In this document: positions 23,403-31,627 of the stretch, piece by piece
Layout: every line of letters starts with the position of its first letter
Position numbering within the stretch: the first letter of the stretch is position 1
Origin: an uncultured Owenweeksia sp.
GTDB taxonomy: Bacteria; Bacteroidota; Bacteroidia; Flavobacteriales; Schleiferiaceae
Assembly: GCA_937146805.1 (NCBI GenBank)
Contig: CAKZRR010000010.1
Coordinates: 1-64,000 of the forward strand
DNA length: 64,000 bases
Direction of reading: 5' to 3'
Notes under the pieces: generated by a model
Database searches by the model: none
What the model was told of the DNA's origin: nothing
What the model saw: only the letters and a program-made list of their open reading frames with translations
Made by a program: the position numbers and the translations under genes

Positions 23403-25496
23403 ATGGTATTTTTAGGGGATATGGTTTGGAACCGATATCCCTTATCTAGGCTTTTTGTTCTTTTCTGCTTAGGAATAGTACTTAGCAATTTTACCGAGCT
23501 CACCTTGTTGCCTTGCGCTACTGCAGCTATAACGGGCTTGCTCCTAAGTGTCTTACTTTTCTTCTCTAATGGTGTTTTTGGTAATTTTAAAAACCGCTGG
23601 TTTTCCGGGATTCCAGCCTCTGTCACTTTTTTTGCTCTGGGCATTTGTGTAACACTTTTACATACCGAGCTTTATTTTTCTCAGCCATTAACATCCGATA
23701 AAATGGATGGTTATTTTTTGGTGGAGCTATTGGATGAACCCAAAGAAAAAGAGCGCGTTGGTGTGCCCGTTAGGCTGTTGTATAAAAAAGATACATTCCC
23801 CGAAAGGGTAAATAGCAAGGCTATGGCCTATTTGCAAAAAAGCCAGCAGGCTAATTTGTTGCGTTACGGAGATCGTATTTGGATTAAAACGCGATTGAAC
23901 CCATTGGATGAGCCTAAAAATCCTTTTGAATTTGATTATAAAAATTACCTCAATTTAAAGGCCATATACTATCAGTTTTATGCCGATAGTACCTCATGGG
24001 AAATGGTTTCACATGATAATGGTTTAACCTTGGTGGCAAAGGCGCAAGAGGCGCGTAGGGCAGCGCTTCAAACTATTGAAAGTTGGAATTTAACGGTAAA
24101 TCAAAAGTCGGTAACCAAGGCGCTGTTGCTTGGTTTTAGATCTGAAATTAGTGATGAGCTTTTAAGTGCTTATTCCGCTGCTGGCGCGATGCACGTGTTG
24201 GCAGTTAGCGGTCTTCATGTAGGTATTGTGTACTTGCTTACGTTTTATCTTTTGTTCTTTTTAGAAAAATTGCCTTATGGTAAATTGGTACGTACGGTAC
24301 TACTTATTATGCTGCTGTGGACATTTGCTTTAATTACCGGTATGTCGGCATCGGTGGTGCGCGCAGCTACTATGTTTAGCATGGTGGCGATTGCTTCTGG
24401 TTTTAAGAACTTTACTTCGGTTTTTAATACCATTATGGGTTCGGCTATGTTGCTGTTAACTCTTTACCCAAATTATTTATTTGAGGTAGGTTTTCAGCTT
24501 AGTTATTTAGCTGTTTTTGGCATAGTTTGGCTGCAACCTCGTTTTGAAGAAATGTGGAAACCCAATGGTTGGTTGCTTAAAAAAGTGTGGTCCATTACTA
24601 CGGTTTCGTTGGCCGCTCAGGTGGCTACTTTTCCTTTAGGCTTGTATTATTTTCATCAGTTTCCAGGTTTGTTTTTGGTTTCTAATTTATTGGTAATACC
24701 GGTAGTTACCATTTTAATGTATGTTGGTTTAGTCGCGCTTTTATTGTCCTTGGCGGGATGGGTTCCTACTTTTTTGGTGGCTATTTACGCGGCATTTTTA
24801 TCAGCCATGAACTGGAGTGTAAATTGGATAGAGGGGCTGGACTTCTTTTTGTTAGATCAAATTCATATCAGTCGGCTGGAGCTTAGTTTATTGTATTTGC
24901 TAATCGCATTTTTCTTTACGTGGTTGTACCAGGGTAAGTCATATCGGTTGCTGGTTTCGGTAGTTTTAGCGTCTTTTTTAGGCTTGAGTCAATGGCTGGA
25001 GTTGCGCCAATTAAAAAAGCAAAAGCAATGGGTAGTATATGCTACCAAGGGTCATACTTCTTTAGGTTTATACCACCCAAAGGCGGCTGTTTTTATAAGT
25101 GATAGCCTTATGTTGGCGGATGATGATGGTTTAACTTTTCATGTAAAACATCATTGGTGGGCTCGCAATGCGCAGCCAGTTTCTAGAAACATTGAATCGG
25201 GTATTGAAACACGTTACTGTTACAAAACAGACGAGCTTATTTTGTTTGAAAATAAAAGTATTTGGCTGGCGGGTACTAATTTGGAACAAGCCCGACAAGC
25301 TACTACCTGGGTAGCGAGAGGTAAACTAGCAAAAGGAGTGGAGAGTTTAGCATACAAGCCTCAAAAATTAATTTTGAGTGCGGAATTAAATTATTACCAA
25401 CGTAAAGACTGGGTAGCGTGGGCCAAAAAATATCAGGTGATTTATTGGGATGTACAAGAAAAAGGGGCGTATGTGGGAGCGGTTGCTTCGCAGTAG
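23403..25496 (+). CDS. ComEC/Rec2-family membrane protein
   Basis: 697 aa. N-terminal helices and a DUF4131-like periplasmic domain ('DGYFLVELLDEPKEKERVGV') precede the polytopic competence domain ('LLGFRSEISDELLSAYSAAG', 'HVLAVSGLHVGIVYLLTFYL', 'LITGMSASVVRAATMFSM'). ComEC forms the channel that takes single-stranded DNA into the cytoplasm in transformation. The C-terminal part is short and lacks the HxHxDH motif of the metallo-beta-lactamase nuclease domain, common in Bacteroidota. No other competence gene is nearby, so competence cannot be claimed. ATG at 23403 or 23421 are possible starts. Confidence 0.9.
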   Translation: MVFLGDMVWNRYPLSRLFVLFCLGIVLSNFTELTLLPCATAAITGLLLSVLLFFSNGVFGNFKNRWFSGIPASVTFFALGICVTLLHTELYFSQPLTSDKMDGYFLVELLDEPKEKERVGVPVRLLYKKDTFPERVNSKAMAYLQKSQQANLLRYGDRIWIKTRLNPLDEPKNPFEFDYKNYLNLKAIYYQFYADSTSWEMVSHDNGLTLVAKAQEARRAALQTIESWNLTVNQKSVTKALLLGFRSEISDELLSAYSAAGAMHVLAVSGLHVGIVYLLTFYLLFFLEKLPYGKLVRTVLLIMLLWTFALITGMSASVVRAATMFSMVAIASGFKNFTSVFNTIMGSAMLLLTLYPNYLFEVGFQLSYLAVFGIVWLQPRFEEMWKPNGWLLKKVWSITTVSLAAQVATFPLGLYYFHQFPGLFLVSNLLVIPVVTILMYVGLVALLLSLAGWVPTFLVAIYAAFLSAMNWSVNWIEGLDFFLLDQIHISRLELSLLYLLIAFFFTWLYQGKSYRLLVSVVLASFLGLSQWLELRQLKKQKQWVVYATKGHTSLGLYHPKAAVFISDSLMLADDDGLTFHVKHHWWARNAQPVSRNIESGIETRYCYKTDELILFENKSIWLAGTNLEQARQATTWVARGKLAKGVESLAYKPQKLILSAELNYYQRKDWVAWAKKYQVIYWDVQEKGAYVGAVASQ

Positions 25497-25499
25497 TCC

Positions 25500-26276
25500 T
25501 TAATCTTCTCCTAAGTTTTCTAAAAAGTGCCTCAACTCCTTAGCGCTGAGGTTCGATTCAAAATGGTTATTCTTAATAAACGAAATGCCCCCTGTTTCCT
25601 CCGAAACTACCAAGGCCACGGCATCGGTCTTTTCTGTAATGCCAAGTGCTGCACGGTGTCTTAATCCAAATCTAGAGGGTAAGGCTGCTTGTTCTGTAAG
25701 TGGTAAAATACAGCCAGCCGCTTTAATGGTTTCGCCATTAATTACCACGGCACCATCGTGTAAAGGACTGTGTTTATTAAAAATACTTTCTAATAATGGG
25801 CTGCTCGTTTTAGCTTTTACCGTGGTGCCTGTATCGCATACTGCGTTAAGTGCACTTTGGTTTTCAATAATAAGAATAGCGCCTGTTCGGGTAGCGGCCA
25901 TGCTTAGGCAGGCTTCTACAATTTCATCTAATTCAATTTGATTTTTGTCTTCTTCTTTGAGCCATTTCCATTGGCGTAAAAAACGTTTTCTTCCCGTAAG
26001 GTTGGTAGAACCCAGCAATAGTAAAAACTTGCGTATTTCTTGCTGAAAAACAATGACCAACGCAATTACACCCACGCCAATAAACTTACCAAGAATCTCA
26101 GTAAGTAGCGCCATTTGCAGCGCATCAACCAATTTCCAAATAAGATAAATGGCCGCCACTCCAATAAAAATATTAATGGCTACGGTGCCGCGTACCAAGC
26201 GATACAGCTGGTAGAGCAAAAAGGCAACGAGTAAAATATCAAGCGCATCTAAAATGCGGAAATCGAGAAAGAGCAT
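25500..26276 (-). CDS. cdaA: Diadenylate cyclase CdaA
   Basis: 258 aa. Three N-terminal membrane helices (about residues 8-80), then the DAC domain with both signature motifs: 'HSPLHDGAVVINGE' (DGA) and 'RFGLRHRAALGI' (RHR). It makes cyclic di-AMP from two ATP, a second messenger for osmotic and cell-wall balance. The start codon shares its A with the folP stop (TAATG), so the two genes are coupled, a common arrangement in the phylum. Confidence 0.95.
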   Translation of the reverse strand: MLFLDFRILDALDILLVAFLLYQLYRLVRGTVAINIFIGVAAIYLIWKLVDALQMALLTEILGKFIGVGVIALVIVFQQEIRKFLLLLGSTNLTGRKRFLRQWKWLKEEDKNQIELDEIVEACLSMAATRTGAILIIENQSALNAVCDTGTTVKAKTSSPLLESIFNKHSPLHDGAVVINGETIKAAGCILPLTEQAALPSRFGLRHRAALGITEKTDAVALVVSEETGGISFIKNNHFESNLSAKELRHFLENLGED

Positions 26277-27151
26277 TAGCCCAAATTTTGCGTGAATGTA
26301 ACTATTTTCACTGCTTCTACCGCCTCCTTTACATCATGCACTCTAAGAATTTGTGCACCGTTTTGCAAAGCTATTACATGGGCGGCTGTAGTTCCATTCA
26401 AGGTTTCCTTAGCGGGAACGTCTAGTAAATTGCCAATCATGGATTTGCGACTTAACCCGACCAATAGTGGATTCTTAAAAATTTTGAATTTATCTAATGC
26501 CGCCAGCAATTCATAATTGTGTTTTAAGGTTTTGCCAAAACCAAAACCGGGATCCAAAATAACATCGGCTACGCCTGCTTGGGTAAAAAGCGCTAATTGC
26601 TCAGAAAAGAAATGGGCTATTTCTTTAAAAACATGCTCATACTGCGGATTTTGCTGCATGTTTTGAGGATTACCTTGCATGTGCATGAGTATGTACGGTA
26701 GTTTAATTTTTGCCATGGTTTTCGCCATCTCCAGATCCAGTGTGCCTCCGCTAATGTCATTAATAATATCCGCTCCTATGTGAGCGGTTTTTTCGGCAAC
26801 GGCTGCATGGTAAGTATCCACCGAAAGGTAAGCTTTGGGAAATTCTTTCCGAATACTATTAACAGTGTTTTCAAGCCGTTTCCATTCTTCATCAGCGGTA
26901 AGGGCGGTGGCTCGGGGTTTGGAAGATGCCGCGCCAATGTCGATAATTTGGGCGCCTTCGCTCAACATTTTTTCACATTGCCCTAAGGCTAAATGAGTTT
27001 GCTGATATAGCCCTCCATCGTAAAAAGAATCAGGACCGATATTCAAAATACCCATTACCCAAGGCTTGTCTATTGTAACCAATTCTCCACGCAGGTTTAG
27101 GCTAGGCTTCTTGCAAAAAATAGTATCTTTCGCCTCTATTTTTTCTGACAT
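26276..27151 (-). CDS. folP: Dihydropteroate synthase
   Basis: 291 aa. It condenses p-aminobenzoate with dihydropterin pyrophosphate in folate synthesis, and is the target of sulfonamides. Visible motifs: 'VMGILNIGPDSFYDGG', 'IDIGAASSKPRA', 'YILMHMQGNPQNMQ', 'DVILDPGFGFGKTLKHN' and 'LVGLSRKSMIG'. The second motif has GAASS rather than GGEST, seen in other Bacteroidota. It is followed by cdaA with a 1-bp overlap and is divergent from the DUF1599 gene with a 48-bp gap. Confidence 0.95.
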   Translation of the reverse strand: MSEKIEAKDTIFCKKPSLNLRGELVTIDKPWVMGILNIGPDSFYDGGLYQQTHLALGQCEKMLSEGAQIIDIGAASSKPRATALTADEEWKRLENTVNSIRKEFPKAYLSVDTYHAAVAEKTAHIGADIINDISGGTLDLEMAKTMAKIKLPYILMHMQGNPQNMQQNPQYEHVFKEIAHFFSEQLALFTQAGVADVILDPGFGFGKTLKHNYELLAALDKFKIFKNPLLVGLSRKSMIGNLLDVPAKETLNGTTAAHVIALQNGAQILRVHDVKEAVEAVKIVTFTQNLG

Positions 27152-27199
27152 TTAAGGTGTCTTTATTTCCAAATTTTTAAGCATCAGCTAAAGTATTAA

Positions 27200-27739
27200 A
27201 TGGCCGAAACTTCTAAGCAATTTAACGAGATCATCCGCCACTGTAGGCAGCTTTTTAATAATAAAACCAAAGATTATGGTCCGGCATGGCGCATTTTGCG
27301 TTTGCCATCTCTTACCGATCAAATTTTTATAAAAGCGCAACGCATTCGTAGCATTGAGGATAAAGGAACGCAAAAAGTAAGCGATAACCTCGCGGATGAA
27401 TTTGTGGGAATTTTGAATTATTCCATCATGGCACTCATTCAAATGGAATTAGGCGTGGTAGATAAACCGGATATGGATGCCGAAACAGCTGCCAAGTTTT
27501 ACGATAAATATGTAAAAGTGGCTAGGGATTTGATGGAGCGTAAGAATCATGATTATGGGGAGGCTTGGCGCGAAATGCGTATCAGTTCTATAACAGATTT
27601 AATTCTTCAAAAGTTGCTGCGTATTAAGCAGATAGAAGATAATCAAGGGGCCACCTTGGTGTCGGAAGGTTTAGATGCCAATTATTTGGACATGGTTAAT
27701 TATGCGGCTTTTGCTTTAATCAAAATGAACGAAAACTAA
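27200..27739 (+). CDS. DUF1599 protein with two tandem domains
   Basis: 179 aa, cytosolic. The same motif appears twice: 'NNKTKDYGPAWRILRLPSLT' (about residue 20) and 'ERKNHDYGEAWREMRISSIT' (about residue 110), each followed by 'IFIKAQRIRSIED' or 'ILQKLLRIKQIED' and an EFV/LDM segment. This is an internal duplication of the DUF1599 unit. The helical, acidic pattern suggests relation to MazG-like nucleotide hydrolases, but the activity is unknown. It is 5 bp ahead of the DoxX-like gene. Confidence 0.85.
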   Translation: MAETSKQFNEIIRHCRQLFNNKTKDYGPAWRILRLPSLTDQIFIKAQRIRSIEDKGTQKVSDNLADEFVGILNYSIMALIQMELGVVDKPDMDAETAAKFYDKYVKVARDLMERKNHDYGEAWREMRISSITDLILQKLLRIKQIEDNQGATLVSEGLDANYLDMVNYAAFALIKMNEN

Positions 27740-27744
27740 TTGCA

Positions 27745-28893
27745 ATGCGATTTATAACTCAAATTTTACGCTTTATAGTAGGCGGATTATTCATTTTTTC
27801 AGGGCTGATAAAGCTCAATGATCCACTGGGTTTTTCTTATAAATTAGATGAGTACTTTTCGGTAGATGTGCTCAATCTTACTTTTTTGCAGCCCCATGCG
27901 CTAAGCTTATCGGTGGCTATTGTAATTGCCGAAGTGCTGCTGGGAGTGGCTTTGATAATTGGTTTCTGGAAAAAATTAACATCTTGGCTTTTGCTGCTGA
28001 TGATTTTGTTTTTCACCTTTTTAACTTTTTACTCGGCTTACTTTAATAAGGTTACCGATTGCGGATGTTTTGGAGATGCGATACCGCTAACCCCTTGGGA
28101 ATCTTTTGGTAAAGATGTGGTTTTGAGCGTGTTTATTGTTCTGCTTTTTGTCAATCAAAAATATATTTACCCTTGGGGTAGCAAAGCAGTGCACTCGGCC
28201 ACTATGGGGCTTACTTTTATTGCTTGTGCTGCCTTGGGTTTTCATGTGTTAAACCATTTACCTGTATTAGATTTTAGAGCCTATGCAACGGGTAAAAACA
28301 TTATAGAGGGCATGAAATCGGCTGAGGAATTGGGCTTACAACCTACCGTGTATCAAACTATTTTTACTTTGGAGAACGGCAGCACCGGAGCATCCGAAAA
28401 AGTACCAAGCGACCGCTATTCATCCGAAAAATGGTGGGAGAAAAAGGACTGGAAAATAAACTCGGATTTAACGGAGTCTATTGTTGCGATAGAGGGGTAT
28501 GAACCACCCGTACATGATTTTGTAATTGTACATGAGGATAGAGATATTACCGATAGTATTTTGAGTATGGATGCCATATTATTGGTTATTAGCTACAAGA
28601 TTGAATTGGCGGACGAAGCGGGTTATGAGGCCATAAATACTTTGGTGGCGGAAGCCGAAATACAAGGCGTTCCCACTTTGGGCTTAAGTGCCAGTTTTAG
28701 CGATGATGTTGAAGAAATGCGCCATCGTGTGCAAGCGGCTTTTCCTTACGCTACGATGGACGAAACAGCTTTGAAAACAATAGTGCGTGCCAACCCGGGT
28801 GTGGTCTTGCTTAAAAAAGCAACCATAATGGCCAAGTACCATCCACATGATATTCCTGCGTTTTCGGAATTGAAAGCAAACTTTTTAGATTAA
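27745..28893 (+). CDS. BT_3928-like DoxX/MauE membrane protein
   Basis: 382 aa. Residues 1-165 carry five probable helices in the DoxX/MauE arrangement ('IVGGLFIFSGLIKLNDPLGF', 'FFTFLTFYSAYFNKVTDCGC'), including a Cys-x-Cys that may take part in thiol redox. The C-terminal half is a soluble, thioredoxin-fold-like region without a visible CxxC ('ILLVISYKIELADEAGYEAI'). The family is common in Bacteroidota just before tpiA. Function unproven; thiol or quinone chemistry at the membrane is inferred. Confidence 0.8.
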   Translation: MRFITQILRFIVGGLFIFSGLIKLNDPLGFSYKLDEYFSVDVLNLTFLQPHALSLSVAIVIAEVLLGVALIIGFWKKLTSWLLLLMILFFTFLTFYSAYFNKVTDCGCFGDAIPLTPWESFGKDVVLSVFIVLLFVNQKYIYPWGSKAVHSATMGLTFIACAALGFHVLNHLPVLDFRAYATGKNIIEGMKSAEELGLQPTVYQTIFTLENGSTGASEKVPSDRYSSEKWWEKKDWKINSDLTESIVAIEGYEPPVHDFVIVHEDRDITDSILSMDAILLVISYKIELADEAGYEAINTLVAEAEIQGVPTLGLSASFSDDVEEMRHRVQAAFPYATMDETALKTIVRANPGVVLLKKATIMAKYHPHDIPAFSELKANFLD

Positions 28894-28897
28894 TTGT

Positions 28898-29971
28898 TTG
28901 CTTCGGTTTATTGCACATAAAATGGGTTACAGCCTCCTAGTTCTTTGGGGGGTAATTACGGCAGTTTTTTTGTTGTTTAATGTTTTACCAGGAGACCCGG
29001 CACGTATGATGCTGGATCAACGAGAGGACAGCGAGCAATTGATGGCCGTGAAGAAAAAGTATGGCTTTGATAAGCCGATGTGGCAGCAGTACCTTTACTA
29101 TGTAAATGATATTAGCCCGGTTTCGTGGCACTCAAACAACGAAAACGATTACACTCATCTGTATCGCTATAAAAATAGCTATCAAAAAGTGATGGGTTTT
29201 AAAAAAAGTAGTTTGGTAGTTAAGTGGCCTTACTTACGCGAATCGTTTGCTAATCAAGGTAAAAAAGTCTCCACCATTATTTCAGAAACACTGCCCAATA
29301 CCATTATTCTGGCAATTGCCTCTATTGGTATAGCATTGGTTTTAGGTATTTTTTTAGGACTGGTTAGTGGTATGAAAGCCAATAGCTTTTTAGATAAACT
29401 AATTACAGTGGTAGGTACCTTAGGTATGTCGGTGCCTTCCTTTTTCTCAGCTATTTTATTTGCATGGATTTTTGGCTATTTGCTAGCAGAATATACGGGG
29501 CTAAATATGACAGGGAGTCTTTTTGAGGTAGATGATATGGGTGAGGGCGTTTACTTGCAACTTAAAAATTTAATCCTGCCGGCTATCGTATTGGGCATAC
29601 GTCCGTTGGGGGTAATTATTCAGCTTACACGCGGTAGTTTACTAGAGGAAATGGGGCAGAATTACATACAAACAGCACGTGCTAAAGGACTTACTCGTTG
29701 GCAAACGGTACGTAAGCACGCCCTAAAAAATGCTTTAAATCCCGTAGTAACGGCTGCCAGTGGTTGGTTTGCCTCTATGTTGGCTGGAGCTGTATTTGTT
29801 GAATACATTTTTGGATGGAACGGCCTTGGGAAGCAAATTGTAGAAGCGCTCAATCAACTGGATTTGCCTGTTGTAATGGGAGCTGTATTGGTAATCGGAT
29901 TTACCTTTGTATTGCTTAATATTTTAGTAGATATACTTTACGCCTTACTAGATCCTAAGGTTAGAATTTAA
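28898..29971 (+). CDS. Oligopeptide-type ABC transporter permease
   Basis: 357 aa from a TTG start 4 bp after the DoxX-like gene; 'LRFIAHKMGYSLLVLWGVIT' matches the start of OppB/DppB-type proteins, though the ATG at 28922 is possible. N-terminal helix, a long periplasmic loop (about 50-130) and a five-helix C-terminal BPD domain with the EAA loop 'YIQTARAKGLTRWQTVRKHA'. It would pair with a second permease, ATPase and binding protein, none of which lies nearby. Substrate unknown; peptides or nickel are typical. Confidence 0.88.
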   Translation: MLRFIAHKMGYSLLVLWGVITAVFLLFNVLPGDPARMMLDQREDSEQLMAVKKKYGFDKPMWQQYLYYVNDISPVSWHSNNENDYTHLYRYKNSYQKVMGFKKSSLVVKWPYLRESFANQGKKVSTIISETLPNTIILAIASIGIALVLGIFLGLVSGMKANSFLDKLITVVGTLGMSVPSFFSAILFAWIFGYLLAEYTGLNMTGSLFEVDDMGEGVYLQLKNLILPAIVLGIRPLGVIIQLTRGSLLEEMGQNYIQTARAKGLTRWQTVRKHALKNALNPVVTAASGWFASMLAGAVFVEYIFGWNGLGKQIVEALNQLDLPVVMGAVLVIGFTFVLLNILVDILYALLDPKVRI

Positions 29972-29991
29972 AAGAAAAAATAGAAAGATAT

Positions 29992-30765
29992 ATGGCACGT
30001 AAGATAATTGCAGGAAATTGGAAAATGAATGTGCATCCCGCAGCAGGCGTGGATTTGATTAAGGAAATTGCAACTTATTGTGAAAACACTGAGCTTAAAG
30101 GTGTAGAGGTTGTAATTGCTCCTTCCTTTTTAGAATTGGCCGAAACAGCCCAGTGGGTGGCGGATAAAAAAATGAGCGTGGCGGCTCAAAATTGCAGTGA
30201 GCATAATTTAGGAGCCTTTACGGGTGAGGTGAATGCTGATATGATTCAATCTACTGGAGCAGAATTGGTGTTAATTGGACATTCGGAAAGGCGTCAGTTT
30301 TTTGGAGATACTAATTCGGTGATTAACCAAAAATTAAAGCAGGCCTTAAGGGTAGGTTTGTTTCCAATATTATGTGTGGGCGAAACCTTGGAACAACGCC
30401 AAGGTAACCAGCATGAGACTACGGTTTTACAACAGCTGGAAGAGGCCTTGGCCGGTTTTGAAATGCACGAATTAGAAAATTTAACCATTGCCTATGAACC
30501 TGTTTGGGCGATAGGTACAGGAGAAACCGCGAGTCCAGAACAGGCGCAAACCATGCACAACTTTATTCGTGTAAGTTTGGGAAAAATGTACAACGCCAGC
30601 TTGGCAGATGAAACCAGTATTTTATATGGAGGTTCGGTGAACCCCAAAAATGCAAACGATCTTTTTGGGCAAGAGGATATTGATGGTGGTTTGATTGGTG
30701 GCGCCTCCTTAAAGTTTGAAAGCTTTAGCGAGCTTATTTCCATTGGCGTATCGGTTTTAGCTTAA
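29992..30765 (+). CDS. tpiA: Triose-phosphate isomerase
   Basis: 257 aa. Interconverts dihydroxyacetone phosphate and glyceraldehyde 3-phosphate in glycolysis. It begins 'RKIIAGNWKMN' (Asn and Lys of the active site), has the catalytic His in 'VLIGHSERRQFFGD', the Glu in 'TIAYEPVWAIGTGETA' and the phosphate-binding 'ILYGGSVNPKNA'. It lies in a plus-strand run with prmA 21 bp downstream. Confidence 0.97.
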   Translation: MARKIIAGNWKMNVHPAAGVDLIKEIATYCENTELKGVEVVIAPSFLELAETAQWVADKKMSVAAQNCSEHNLGAFTGEVNADMIQSTGAELVLIGHSERRQFFGDTNSVINQKLKQALRVGLFPILCVGETLEQRQGNQHETTVLQQLEEALAGFEMHELENLTIAYEPVWAIGTGETASPEQAQTMHNFIRVSLGKMYNASLADETSILYGGSVNPKNANDLFGQEDIDGGLIGGASLKFESFSELISIGVSVLA

Positions 30766-30786
30766 AACGGAGTTGAAAATAAAGAG

Positions 30787-31623
30787 ATGGAGAATTTCCT
30801 AGAAGTAGATTTTACAATTAGTCCTGTAGAAACGGGTCGCGATATTTTGTTGGCTTTATTGGCGGATATTGGTTACGATTCGTTTGAAGAAACGGATGAG
30901 GGTTTAAAGGCCTATATTTTAAATGATGATTTTGATGAATCGGCTGTTAAGGCACTTTTTGTTTTTGAAAGCGAAGAGTTTACCATAAGCTATAAAACCG
31001 ATAAGCTAGCAGTTAAAAACTGGAATGAAGAATGGGAAACCAATTACGAGCCCATTATTATTGACGATAAAATTTATGTGCGTGCTCCTTTTCATGAGGC
31101 CAATCCAAAGTATCCGCTAGAAGTACTTATTACACCAAAAATGTCATTTGGTACAGGGCATCATCAAACTACCCGTTTGGTATCTCAGCTTATGTTGCCA
31201 TTGCCATGGGAAGGTAAAACAGTACTGGATATGGGTACAGGAACTGGAATGCTGGCTATTTTGGCCGAAAAATTAGGAGCCGAAAAAATAACAGCCATTG
31301 ATAATTTTGAGTGGGCTGTTGAGAATACTGATGAAAATGCTTTGGCCAATAATTGTACCCGAATAAGCACCATACATGGCGATGCCAAGGCCTTGAAAGG
31401 ATTAAAATTTGATTTTGTTTTGGCCAATATTAACCGCAATGTGTTGCTACACGATATGGAGGTGTACCTGGGTACTTTGGCAACGGGAGGGGAGTTAATT
31501 ATTAGTGGTTTCTTTGATAGAGATGAGGAAAAACTAGTAACGGAAGCCGCTAAATGGGGTGCCCAATTGATAGGAAAAACTACTGAAGATAAATGGATGG
31601 CTTGCCATTTTATTAAATCATAA
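30787..31623 (+). CDS. prmA: Ribosomal protein L11 methyltransferase
   Basis: 278 aa. Methylates lysines and the N-terminus of bL11 with S-adenosylmethionine. It shows the N-terminal substrate-recognition domain (about 1-70), the linker 'RAPFHEANPKYPLEVLITPK', the 'MSFGTGHHQTTRLV' motif, the AdoMet site 'VLDMGTGTGMLAILAEKLG' and 'DFVLANINRNVLLHD'. It follows tpiA and is 4 bp ahead of the large exported protein gene. Confidence 0.95.
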   Translation: MENFLEVDFTISPVETGRDILLALLADIGYDSFEETDEGLKAYILNDDFDESAVKALFVFESEEFTISYKTDKLAVKNWNEEWETNYEPIIIDDKIYVRAPFHEANPKYPLEVLITPKMSFGTGHHQTTRLVSQLMLPLPWEGKTVLDMGTGTGMLAILAEKLGAEKITAIDNFEWAVENTDENALANNCTRISTIHGDAKALKGLKFDFVLANINRNVLLHDMEVYLGTLATGGELIISGFFDRDEEKLVTEAAKWGAQLIGKTTEDKWMACHFIKS

Positions 31624-31627
31624 TACC

